This document shows positions 49,340 through 60,797 of a stretch of DNA of 64,000 bases, one piece after another. Position 1 is the first letter of the stretch. Each line of letters begins with the position of its first letter. A program made the translations under genes and the position numbers. The DNA lies in assembly GCA_963921425.1 (NCBI GenBank), contig OY992837.1:1957896-2021895 (forward strand), in the 5' to 3' direction. This DNA comes from Dryas octopetala (taxonomy: Eukaryota; Streptophyta; Magnoliopsida; Rosales; Rosaceae). The notes beneath the pieces were generated by a model. It searched no databases. It was not told where the DNA came from and saw only the letters and a program-made list of their open reading frames with translations.

Positions 49340-51943
49340 GAAGATAGTCAAGCATGATGTGAAATAATTGTAAGTTGTGTATATCCTGGTAAAAGGTCAA
49401 CTGATGCAGGACTTCAACTTAGCATGTGATTATTTTTACGAGCTTTTGGATCATGGGAGGTATTGTACCATATGTTGTCAACATCTCTACTATGTATTTT
49501 GTATAGCTCTTTTATTTGCTCAAATCATCCAATGGGGATTGCTTCTTGTTTCCTCACACAGCCATTGACAATGTCACATTAATGTTCTCTGTGGCCATAA
49601 GATCCCCAAAGCTCAATGTTTTATAATGTTTCTCAAACAACGATGTAATGCTGTTGTCATTATTATTAAAGGATTTTTTTGTTGGGTTTAATTGTGTGTT
49701 GGATGCTTACAATGAGAACATTGTATGCAGAGCACCAATAATGCGTTTCATTCTAAATTTATAAGCCTTTTAAGTAGCTACATAGCCAGCTAGATAACTT
49801 TCTTTTTTGTGGCCATGCTAGCTAGATAACTTCAGAAAAGAAAGAAGCAAACTATTAACAAGAAAAAGGAGTATATACTCGGTCAGTATATATAGCTGTA
49901 TATGCAAAGCGTAATGCACAAACTACACCAATTCTTCGCAATTTGTAATCGAACTATATATGATGCCTATTTGCAGGTAATACTATATTTGTTGTGAGAT
50001 GGAATTGACGAGAAACCACTAGGTAGCTTGTTCACATGTATAATAAACCACTATAATATATATTCATTGGAGTTCACCATCATATAATCATATATACTAT
50101 ATAGCTAGTATGACTGTAAACTAAGTGGCTCAATCCTCTGAATTAACATACAAGAATTTGACTATAAACCTTGTTTGGATCTAAATTATAAATTATAATA
50201 ATACTTGGCCATTTCCCCTCTCTACAATATGCATTGTATTCATCAGATCAATTCCTCCCTTGCCTAACTACAAAGCTAGCTAGCCTTAATTTTTCTCATT
50301 AATTAATCATGAATATGACTCAGACGACACACCTTGGCAAGCTGGCAGTTGCTTCATGTACAAATTAAGTAGTCCAATAATACAACATATTAATTTTTGA
50401 AATTACATAAACTTCTTATCATCTCTCTCTGATATTAATTCTTGTCGATTCAATGATTCTCCCCGTTTTGGCTTGTAGCCCCAAAGCACACAATCCATTT
50501 TCTACGCACAATTACACAAATAGGCACTCATATAATCAATTGGTCATATGTATGATCATCTAGCTATGCGGGTTTATATGTATGTAAAAGTAGTAATTAC
50601 TATATAGTACTAGTACATAAAAATTAAAAGTGACAAAGATATTTAAAATAGCAAGCAGCCTATTGGCTATAGCTAGCTAAAACTTGATGGATTGAGAAAC
50701 TGAATGAGATAGCATATATCAACAGAAATAAGGATAAAGCAGAACAGATAGCAAAGCCAGCCTATTAACCTTCCTGCACATAACAACAGATATCAATCAA
50801 ATCATAACAAAGGCTAATAGTAACATATAACCCATAAACTAACCATAGTCAATTGGGCTCTACTATGGTTAACCTATTCTTTGGATTCTTTGTTTATTTA
50901 TTAGGATAACTTATTGTCTGTGTTATCAAATAATCCTGTTACCATATATATTCATACTCAGGCCTCCCAATTCATGATTCATATGCTATTATTCCTATTG
51001 ATAATAATAATCAAAATGCGTATGCGACATCTTTATGTTGAGGGAGATATTGTTGTTGTTTTTAACATTTTCCCTATGAATAATGCTACTGCCGTTTTGA
51101 ATGTATGGGTTTGTAATTTTGTATACAATCCCAATTTACTAGGCTTTTTCCTCTCTTTCCTCTGATTCTGTTCTGTTTGTGTTTGGCTAGTTTGGAATGT
51201 TCTTCTTTTGGGCCTACTCTTGTTGTGTGTCATGTTAGGCTCTTGGGCCTAAACTACTTGTGAGGATTTTGGACCTTGTTGTTTTAATTCTACCATTCAT
51301 GGGCCTTGTTGTTTGAAATTAGTTGGCTGTTAAATCAAATATACACCTTGTTTTTGTGCCAAAAAAAATATACACCTTTTTTATGTGGAAATTTATAAAA
51401 CTTCAATCTTATGACCAAAATAAATTAATAACTTGTTATGAAAAATAGTAGATATATTTTTTTGGCCATTAATCAGTAGATAAAATTTTCAAACATAAGA
51501 ATTGAACACCATTTTCCTTAATTGGGTAACACTCAAACACAAATACACAATATAGTTGTGGTAGGTAGCTAGTAATTGAGTTTCTATTCTGGGTTTCATA
51601 ATGTTTTGGTTTTTGGTCCAAAAAAATTGTTTTGGTTTGATTTTCCGACTGCAAACAAAATATCAAGAAAGTATTATTCACTTTATTTGTTATCTACCAA
51701 TTTAACGGTGAATGTTACCTTTGGGATTAAATGGCAACTACGGAAACTAGATATCACTCTGTGCACAAGTAGATTCAACAATGTAATCACCAAGCAAGAT
51801 AACCCTTCCCCCACAGTCCACACAAAACACAAAATTTGAGAAATTTAATAATAATGATCATTGAGAATAACAACAATATTTTATTCTCAATTTCTTCTTT
51901 ATTGTGACTAAATATGAGAAATTCACGCACAAAAATACATCAA
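49340..51943. other. Intergenic, no gene seen
   Basis: NHX 3' UTR to about 49.7 kb, then AT-rich DNA. Open frames near 50.9-51.2 kb have no protein-like character. GGGCCT-rich words occur near 51210-51310 without a recognisable element. Confidence 0.5.
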
Positions 51944-52300
51944 TTATCTCTTAAATATCTTAAATGCAGTCAATTTCATTAGATTGCCCCATCGTGCCCA
52001 AACACCAACTTCATAATTTGCAAAAGAGGTAGGCAACGACTCATTATTGGCCGCAATTTCAAAGTCAAACACAATTCCTGATATGGGCGCGGTTTGGCCC
52101 CAAACCACTTTTTGAAATACTAGTTTTTTTGTGGCGTTCTTGTTGTACTCAGAAACTGCAAACTTTGCGACATTTATCACATCTGGATCACTTGGGTTTA
52201 CGGGCTTCCAAAAACCACCCAAAGGGGGTTGGTCTTTGGTAGCGACAATGAAAGGAAAAAGTAAAATAAGGAGTGCAAGAAGGTAATGAGGATGCATCAT
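51944..52300 (-). CDS. Phytocystatin (cysteine protease inhibitor), CYS5-like, degenerate loop
   Basis: Single-exon, 118-aa secreted cystatin. Residues 1-21 form a signal peptide (MHPHYLLALLILLFPFIVA). The N-terminal Gly pair is in LGGFW (28-29). The plant cystatin helix is VAKFAVSEYN (44-53). Trp104 of the second binding loop is present (VWARWG). The first inhibitory loop, normally Q-x-V-x-G, reads A-P-I-S-G (71-75), so the conserved Gln is lost and inhibition of papain-type proteases may be weak or altered. Two N-glycosylation sequons (NAT at 55, NES at 86) fit secretion. The frame stays open upstream to 52411, but the Met at 52300 places the signal peptide at the N-terminus and lies just below a TATA box. 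Confidence 0.85.
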   Translation of the reverse strand: MMHPHYLLALLILLFPFIVATKDQPPLGGFWKPVNPSDPDVINVAKFAVSEYNKNATKKLVFQKVVWGQTAPISGIVFDFEIAANNESLPTSFANYEVGVWARWGNLMKLTAFKIFKR

Positions 52301-52377
52301 ATCCGTTGATTTTTTTGTTGAAATTTCTTTGTTGATTGGGTAGTAGTGGCTCGAATTCAAGTCTTGTACAGTGCATG

Positions 52378-52387
52378 GTTTATATAG
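52378..52387 (-). promoter_or_regulatory. TATA box of the phytocystatin gene
   Basis: On the reverse strand CTATATAAAC lies 78-87 bases upstream of the chosen start codon, leaving room for a leader of about 50 bases. Confidence 0.6.
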
Positions 52388-54310
52388 TAGTTGGATGGAC
52401 ATGAATATCAAGCAAGCAATTAAATGATAGATTTGGTCTATCTGCCATATTAAAAGAATAAATTTGGTGTTTTAAACTTTCAATTTACGTTGAATGTAGT
52501 CAAATCAGATTCATTGCATTTAGGATTCGAATGATTTTAAAATATTTTGTATTTTTATACTTATGAATTACAATTAAATCTATCTTAATTAGACATTCAA
52601 ATTAATTTGTGAAAGATAATTACAGCCAGCCATCAGATAAAAAAGAATGAGTTAACTATGGGCTCAACAAATGACGTCACAAATAAAAGGACATTAATTG
52701 CCATTCTTTAAATTAATTAATTAATTTTCTTATTAGTTATAAATTAACATACCTTGCTATCTATCCAAGGGTTCAGGGAAAGACTCGTTGGTATATGATT
52801 TATAAAACAGTTGATTGGACATTGATAACGGGTAAGCAATTGAAAGGATAAATATGCATTAGTTACTTTCCAAATTAAAAAGTATAGATTTGCTGCATAT
52901 AGTCAACTATAATCCGTTATAGATATCATGTATTTGAAATGACCAGATGCAAATATATTTATTTAAAAACAAAAAAAATGACTAATTACTACGTAAAGCA
53001 ATTGATTGGACATTGTTGTTGTTGTTTTTTTTTTTCTTTTTTCTATTAAATTTTTATGGAAAGAGATAACTTTAATAGCTGAAAGGTAATTAAGTTACAA
53101 TCAAACCAGGTTTAATTAGAAATTTTCATCATTTGAACCTCCTTATTGCATCTTCTTTATCCATTTTCTTTTCTGCAATAAACACATCTCCCCTCTAAGA
53201 TATGTTTTCCCTATATTTATTATTTACAATTATTTCTGTGGCAAGCAAGCTTTTTTCAATGGCTCTGGCAGAAGCCAGTTGCCTCATATATATAGCAAAG
53301 AGGTATTTATTGTATTTTATGATCGAGTAGGTGTAGCAGAACACCTACTAGATAACCATGTCAGTCTGCATATATGGAACTATGGAAGCCTCATATATAG
53401 CAAGAGATATTTATTGTATTTGATGATCGAGTATTCTAGTGCAAGGGTAGAGATAGCCTTAATTTTCTGGTTTCAACTAATAATTAATCAGGATATAATT
53501 CAGCATATATATATACTTGTATGTATCAGTATGATGGCCTTGTATGTATCAGGAAGTTGTCCATGCTAGCTAAAAGACTAAAAGGGTGTTAATTCAACTC
53601 ACTAATGCGTTATGCGTCCCAAAATTAAGTTTCTACTCCTCTGCTTTAATACAATAGCTAACTAGACGGATATTATGGGCGCCACTCTTAATTCGTCTAG
53701 TTAGCTTTTGTAATAAAACAGAGGAGTAGAAACTTAATTTTGGGATGCATGGATATCGAAGGAGCACTTCAGAGAGTTGAGAGCTAGCCCATTTTAATTA
53801 CACAAAGGTGGGAAAAATTTGATCCGGAGACTGCCGAATTATTTATTGGACTTTATTATTCGCCATCTTTCCCAACAAATTCCTAATTTTTAAGACCAAC
53901 TTATAGGCACTCCCATGAGGCCATGAGCAAGGAATACAGAGTACCCTGCAACTGCTTGATAGAGCAGCTAAACCGGAGCACTCAAAACGCAGGCGTTTAA
54001 AATCGACAACCATCGGAGCACTCAAAAAACAAAACTGTTCGTTTTTTTTTTTGCCATGCTCTAAAACTGTTCGTTCTTTAATAAGGAAAGCCATCATGAC
54101 CGTGCCAAGAACGGAAAGCATGGCTTTTGGTAAGCAGAGACCAAATAAGGAAATTAGACTGAGACAACACCGGGAAGTAATTACAACTGTGGAAATTGGA
54201 TCAGTATGCCTAATATACTCTGATTTTTATTGCAATAAATAAATTAAATTGCCATGTCCACCCAATTATTCGAAATTACATAGACTAAGATCGTAATTTA
54301 GCCATAGAAC
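52388..54310. other. Intergenic with cystatin-promoter echo, direct repeat and hairpin
   Basis: 52780-52910 resembles 52370-52510, the cystatin upstream region (TTTATA..A-CAGTTG-TTGGACAT, AAGCAATT-AAA). 53281-53330 is repeated at 53389-53435 (GCCTCATATATA, ATTTATTGTATTT-ATGATCGAG). A strong hairpin sits at 53613-53749. No gene is recognised; a reverse frame at 53843-54121 has no family resemblance that I know. Confidence 0.5.
53613..53749. repeat. Near-perfect 56-bp inverted repeat (hairpin)
   Basis: Arms 53613-53668 and 53694-53749 are reverse complements at 52 of 56 positions, around a 25-nt loop. The inner end is TAGCTAACTAGACG / CGTCTAGTTAGCT, and the outer part contains CCCAAAATTAAGTTTCTAC. 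It could be a small MITE or a young small-RNA hairpin. Confidence 0.85.
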
Positions 54311-54332
54311 TTTTCTCTACAACTTGAACTAT

Positions 54333-54340
54333 AAACCCTA
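54333..54340 (+). promoter_or_regulatory. Telo-box (AAACCCTA) in complete NOP58 promoter
   Basis: AAACCCTA just upstream of a CT-rich non-coding first exon (ends 54418, donor GTAAGC). It is the same element as in the pseudogene promoter at 2690. Confidence 0.6.
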
Positions 54341-54743
54341 GACCTTTCTCTTCCTCGCTCCTTATCCCCTCCCCCAATTCCTCTCCCTCTCTAACGCAAC
54401 AGCTGAGCAGAGAAAGTGGTAAGCAACTATGATTTTGAGTACTATTTAACAAAGCCTACCCCTTCTCTCTCTGTATATATTTATAATTAATTATATACGT
54501 ATGCATGTCCATGTTTGTTTATTGGTAAGAATGAATAAGAGTTCAAACCAAAAAAAAAAAAAGAATGAATAAGAGTTAGTGTGTGATCTTTTTTTTTTTT
54601 TTTTGCTAACACAGTTGGTACGTGTCTGACCAAAAGAAATAATTGTGGGTTACTATGGGTATGAAGCCGTTGCTTAAGTGACTGATTCGAGGGTTGAATT
54701 GATTAATTTTTTTGTGTGTAGGTGTGTTCCAGGGGTTAGAAAA

Positions 54744-57700
54744 ATGCTTGTGTTGTTTGAAACCCCAGCGGGTTTTGCTCTATTTAAAGTGTTGGATGAG
54801 GGGAAGCTCTCCAAAGTTGAGGTAAATACGGTCTTCAAACTGTGTATATGTAGTATTTTTTCTCTTTGATTTCTGAGAAGGGTGGAGGTATATGTGACAA
54901 AAAATGAAATCTTTAATTTTTAAAATAATAAAACATATGTTTGTTTTTAAAATAATTGAAAACATATATAACTACTTCTCAAAAACAAATCTCAACTTTT
55001 TAAGTTTTGAGTTTTTTTTTTTTTTTTAAACTCGTAAATGGTATTGCAGGACCTATGGAAGGAATTTTCAAGTGCAGACTCAGCCAGACAGGTCCTCTCT
55101 CTCTCTTTCTCTCTCTCTCTCTCTGAGTTTGTATGTGTTTTACACTTTTACTTACTTTGGTCAAAATTTATATTTGTGGTTTGACCATTATTTCAATGTT
55201 ACACATGTGTTTTTAATTTTTTAATAATATCTCTGTGCTTAATGTCCATTGCAATCTATGGATGGTCGGATTTTTGTCCAATTTTCTTTCCCATTAATGT
55301 GGTTTGGCAGTCATTTATCTGACTAAGTGATATGATGATAAAATGACACTTATACCTCTGCACGTTGAAGTGCACATGAGTCCTCTATTTCTTCAAAATC
55401 ATGAAAACTGGGATTTTGTCTTGAAAAATAGTCAGAGCACAATGACTACCGGTGTAATTAGCCTTTATTTTATTGAAAAATATCCCCTTGAGAATTGTTG
55501 TTAGACATGATAGTGTATTATGCAGTTTTTGCTTCCAGATTGGTTGGATTTCAGCTGTCTCCAATATATGTCTTGTTTTATGCTTGAATTAAACATTTGT
55601 TAGTAAATCTAATTTTATAGGGAATTTATTCTATGTAATGTTAAGGATCTCAAATTTGTGTCAAATTTGGATCCTAAATAATGTCATTGATTTATATGTC
55701 CCATCATTTACACAAATTTGAATCCCTAGCATTATTCATTTATTTTAGGTTGTGAAACTGAAAGCTTTTTCCAAGTTTGAGAATACATCGGAAGCTTTGG
55801 AAGCAGCAACCTTGTTGATTAACAGTAAACCCAGCAAAGGTCTGCGCAAGTTCTTACGTGTGCACTGCGATAGTGAAACACTGGCTGTTGCTGATTCAAA
55901 GCTTGGAAATGTCATTAACCGAAAACTGGTCTGCTGCTGTTCTGCTCTACAGAAATTTTAGCATTGTTGTGAAACATTTTAATTATGAAAGAAAGATTGG
56001 TATGTTGTAATATGATGTTTTGATCTTAATTTCATATTATTTAAGTCAAAGCATTTAATTTCTTGCAGAAAATAGACTGCATTCACAACAATGCTGTCAT
56101 GGAGTTAATGAGAGGTGTAAGAAATCAGTTGACTGAACTCATATCCGGTCTACAAGTTCAAGATTTGGCACCAATGAGCTTGGGTTTATCTCATAGCTTG
56201 TCTCGATACAAGCTCAAGTTCAGTTCTGATAAGGTGTGTGTTTCCTAATTCTAACATCTTGTAAGCTCTGGAATACTTTGTTTAGAAGACTCTTCCCCTT
56301 TAAGAAAAGAAAGGGTAGTAATAAAGTAATATCATTTATACCCGTGTGTTATTGACTTATTGATAATACTTTTTTTTGTCAGAATACATTATTGATGTTA
56401 GATGGTGCTTTGTTTTGTCATAATGCCAATATATCAGATCATTTATATTCTTTGAGCCTTTTGCAATTTTTCTTTGGTGGAGGCTGTCATTCAAATCTCT
56501 AGCAAAAAAGAAAAGACAAAGAAAGAGAATACATTTAGTTCTGCTTTATCTTTGTTGCATGTGGTGTACTTTTCACTCTGCTGCATGCAAGATGTATATT
56601 GACAATCAAAGGCATGAAGGATAGTGTATTTATGGTTTTTTCTTATTTACTTCTTAGTAAAGGACTGGTACTGATCTCAGTAAATGAACTATATATTAAT
56701 TAGTTGCATGAAGAGATGTTTCTGGACTCTCTGTTGTGGCTTATTGAAATTAGTCTGGTCTGCTAGGGATAGATGAATTTTGGGAGGGTGTTTAAACCTA
56801 ATTATGCTGATGAGTTCCAGGTTGATACAATGGTTATTCAAGCCATCGGTTTGCTTGATGATCTTGATAAAGAGCTAAACACATATGCAATGAGTGTTCG
56901 AGAAAGGTATGGTTGGCATTTTCCAGAGCTTGCAAAGATAGTGCAGGACAACATTGTTTACGCCAAGGCAGTGAAGCTGATGGGATGTCGTTCTAATGCT
57001 GCAAAGCTTGATTTCTCTGAGGTAATGGTTGGTGATTTATTTTGCTCCTGTAATCATAGTAATGTCTTCTATTGGTTTCTAGTGTATTCACCCTATTTCT
57101 ATATATATATATAGATGAACATTCTTTGTGACCCTATTTTTATAGATGAACGCTCTTTACGAATGATGCCTGAATTGTGTGTTCTCATTATACTTAATTT
57201 GGTGAACAAATCTGTAGAATTATTTCATTATCTCAGTAACTGGAAAAGACCATGGGTATTGTTGGACCAAAATGCCTGTTTTGATCTTGCTATATTTGTT
57301 GTAAGGCAAAGGTGATGCTGATAAATGAATCACATGCATTTTTCTGGGTCAAAATTAATAGATATTGCCAGAGGAGGTCGAGACTGAATTGAAGGAAGCA
57401 GCTATGATATCCATGGGAACTGAACTGAGTGACCTTGATCTGATTAACATCGCAAAATTCTGTGACCTACTCCTTTCTCTCGCTGAGTACAGAGCCTTGC
57501 TATATGATTATCTAAAAAGCAGGATGAACACCATTGCACCGAATTTGACTGCTCTTGTTGGAGAACTTGTTGGTGCTCGCCTCATTGCCCATGGTGGTAG
57601 CTTGTTGAACCTTGCAAAGCAGCCTGGGAGCACAGTTCAAATTCTTGGAGCTGAAAAGGCCCTTTTCAGAGCACTGAAGACTAAGCATGCAACTCCAAAA

Positions 57701-58507
57701 TATGGGCTTATCTACCATGCATCCTTGATTGGTCAAGCAGCACCAAAGCTCAAGGGAAAAATTTCTCGGTCACTTGCTGCAAAAGCCACATTGGCAATTA
57801 GATATGATGCTCTTGCAGATGATAACCAAGATAACTCAATGGGACTGGAAAATCGAGCCAAGGTATATCTTAATTACTTGCTTCTAATTGTCAATTTCCC
57901 TTTACCTTTTTGATAGCATCTGCTTAGAGATATTATATCATCTGCATAGCTTGAAGCGCGGTTGAGGAATCTTGAAGGCAAAGAATTGGGTCGGTTTGCT
58001 GGATCAGCTAAAGGCAAACCAAAGATAGAAGTCTATGACAAGGATCGCAAGAAGGGAGCTGGAGGATTGATAACTGCTGCTAAGGTCTGACATTTGTTTG
58101 TATGTTTGCTTCAGTTTGTCAATTTTTATTATGAACTTATGAACTCTTTCTGTTCTCTGTAGGCATATAATCCTGCAGCAGATTCAGTTCTTTGGCAAAC
58201 AACTTCTGGAAATAAAGATGATAAGAACAAGAATGGAGCACAACCCTTTAAGACTGAGGAAACAGAGGAGGAGGCTCTTATTACTGGTGAAGATAAGGAG
58301 AAGAAGAAAAGGAAGAAGAAGACTGATGACGAGGAGCCTGTGAAGAAGAAAAAGAAGAAACATTCAGCTGAGGATGTTGAGGTACAGGATGGGTTTGAAA
58401 ATGCTGATGTGGGAGAGAAGAAGAAAAGGAAAAGAAAACATGCTGAAGAAGAATCTGAAATGCCAAGCAAGAAGAAAGAGAAAAAGACGAAGAAGAATGA
58501 GGATTGA
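54744..58507 (+). CDS. NOP58: NOP58 (box C/D snoRNP core protein), complete copy 3
   Basis: Complete 548-aa NOP58. Coding exons: 54744-54821, 55050-55091, 55749-55928, 56069-56233, 56821-57021, 57362-57862, 57950-58084, 58163-58507, all in phase 0, after a leader intron (54419-54732). Domains: NOP5NT (residues 1 to about 66, [20 protein letters not shown]), NOSIC (about 160-215, [19 protein letters not shown]), Nop/snoRNA binding (about 250-400, [40 protein letters not shown]), and a Lys/Glu tail from 435 ending KKNED. The usual [18 protein letters not shown] helix reads [18 protein letters not shown], so several conserved residues have changed although the frame is intact. One codon is added near DDNQDN relative to copy 1. 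It is probably expressed; copies 1 and 3 may share or divide the function. Confidence 0.95.
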
Positions 58508-59430
58508 GGAATTTTGGCAAAGTTGTGGTGACCAGCAAACCGACTATGTTTGTCAACTTATGTTGTTTCATTCCTTTGCTAGTGTGGTTTTTAAAGCTAC
58601 TTTAAAATCTTAAGACTTGAATTCAGTTCTTCAGGCACTTTTCATTTTGCTAAGAGACCTAGCTAGCTATGAACCTTTAAAATTTTTTGAGGACTAGAAC
58701 CCAAATTGTCACTGTCTTCACAATTTGGTTTTGCCTTTTGCACTATCATGGAGCCTATTAATTATGCATGTGTTTTATTTTGCTCCATTTCAAAGAGAGA
58801 GAAAGTGAGGGACGAGAGAGAGAATGAAATAGAGAAAGAGAGACGGAGAGAACAGAGTGTTGGCGGTATGATCGAGGGGAGATTAGTGAGGAAAGGCATT
58901 TTTCCTTGAACTGCTGAATCTGTGGAGAGTCCAGTCCATATACATCATAAAATCCATCCAGCACTTTCTCCTCCTAGTCTAACACGTTGCACTTTCTCCT
59001 CCTAATCTGTGGTGATGGACTAACAGATTCAATACAATTATACAAGTCAACCCAAATGAAGAAGTAAAACAAAGTTTCTTGGCAGTAGTATATACAAGCA
59101 TAACAAGATCAAGAAAGTGCAGTAGTTATTCATGTTTTTGAAACTCGTACGTACATTCATGTTTTTCTTTTGATAATCTTAGATTTTTGTGTGCTTAACT
59201 GGAATAAGATAAAAGTAAACCAGCCAATTGAACTGGTCACATGGTGTGCTCGATCGAGCTTGGGAGGTTAATCAAATGAATACAACTCTAAGCCTAATTA
59301 TTAGACCACCTAAAGGCAAGCCAGATCTCAAAGTTACTAAAAACAGAATATCATCATTCATCAGTATGTTATGCTTCCCAGGATTCTCAACCAGGCTATC
59401 ACGATCCTAAACTCAAACTTAGGATTTCTA

Positions 59431-59813
59431 GTTTTATGCGCAACCTTGTCGGCTTGTCTGTAGATATCCCAATTCCCATCCCTTATTTCGAAAAATTATT
59501 CTTTTTTTGTGAAACTAAATATCATTTTGTCAAAATTATGGAAATTAAATTTACATTTATATATATATGTATATTTTTGGGCTTGGGAAATATAACTTGT
59601 ATATATTTTTAGAAGGCCCAACACCACAAGTAAAGGCCAGCCCAATGATATGTGCGAATGTGCATTTGCATGCATGTACATGTTATTCATCCACAATAGA
59701 CACGTCAATATCAAGTACTGTTGACAAAAAAAAAAAAATCTCATCAAGTACTTATGTACACATTCATGCTCATTATACAAACTAAAATAAAATGATGGCC
59801 CAAATACAACGAC
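59431..59813. repeat. 0.4-kb dispersed duplication, copy 2
   Basis: Same orientation and near-identical to 40092-40494, 19.3 kb away. The flanks on both sides differ, so only this piece moved or survived. Confidence 0.85.
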
Positions 59814-60436
59814 AGTATAACCCTCTCGACTTCCTAAGCCCTATGAATTAGTTTGAAGTGATTCTCAAAGATATAAGTTATAGTATTTGATAGTCTAAGG
59901 CAACAAATTAACCATTCGTGAAATTGCTTTACGTACGGGCTCCTCTTGAATGAAGTATTTTCAGGATATAATTTGAATTGAAATCAAGAACACAAAACCC
60001 AAAATTTTAAAATTCATTTAGTTTTATTTTTTTATAATTTTGTTAGGAGAAAATATTTTTTGGCCCATGAAACTGGTAATGTGTAGGTCACATGATTAGT
60101 TTTTAAAGGAAATGTTGATAGATGTAACGAAATATCCATAATTGAAACACTTGGTTAATACTAGTTTTCAATTGAATCAAAGTGAAATGTGAGTCGTTAA
60201 CTGAAAATGAAGTATAAGTATAATATTAGTCTTTTTGATATAATTTTCCCTTGAACTATATATAAGAATTTGATTGATCACATGATGTGCTCGATCGAGC
60301 TTGGGGATTGGATTGCTGGGCTAAGGTTGGGATGAGAAGAGAGGGTTGGTTTGAATTTTTTTTTTTTGTTGGTGATAGGTTGGTTTGGATTTTGGGCTGA
60401 GATGCTAACTGGTATTTCTCAAAAGACTAAATGATA

Positions 60437-60797
60437 ACAATGGTGCTTGTTACCTTTAGTATCACTTTGATCCACAAACTTGTTTTTTGACTTCTATAAT
60501 CTACGAAGTTCCACCCATGTATCACTTAAGTTCATTCCGTCAATTCCATCAACTTTTTCCGTCAATTTTAGTCATGTGTCAAGCATGTGAGTCACTTTTG
60601 AAATATAAAAGTAGTAACTCACCCCCTATTTTTTTCCCCAACGTGATATACATGAATCAAATTGATAAAAAAAATATGGATGAAATTAACGGAATAGACT
60701 AAAGTGATACACAAATGAAAGTTTGTGGACTATATAATTCCAAAAACAAGTTGGTAAACCAGAATGATACTCGAAGTAAAGTTTCAGGACCTTTGCT
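60437..60797. mobile_element. Foldback MITE-like element, about 360 bp
   Basis: The left arm (about 60437-60550; ACCTTTAGTATCAC, CCACAAACTTG, GTATCACTTAAGT, CCGTCAATT) is inverted in the right arm (about 60679-60797; AATTAACGG, ACTAAAGTGATAC, GTTTGTGGACT, GTCCTGAAACT complement, CCTTTGC). The arms have diverged by perhaps a fifth. I could not find a certain target-site duplication. It has no coding capacity. Confidence 0.65.

Noticed and set aside
50914..51165. 83-codon forward ORF in the NHX-cystatin interval
   Set aside because: Hydrophobic AT-rich translation with no domain or splice context.
53843..54121. 92-codon reverse ORF upstream of NOP58 copy 3
   Set aside because: Its composition is not protein-like beyond chance, with no family resemblance and no promoter features.
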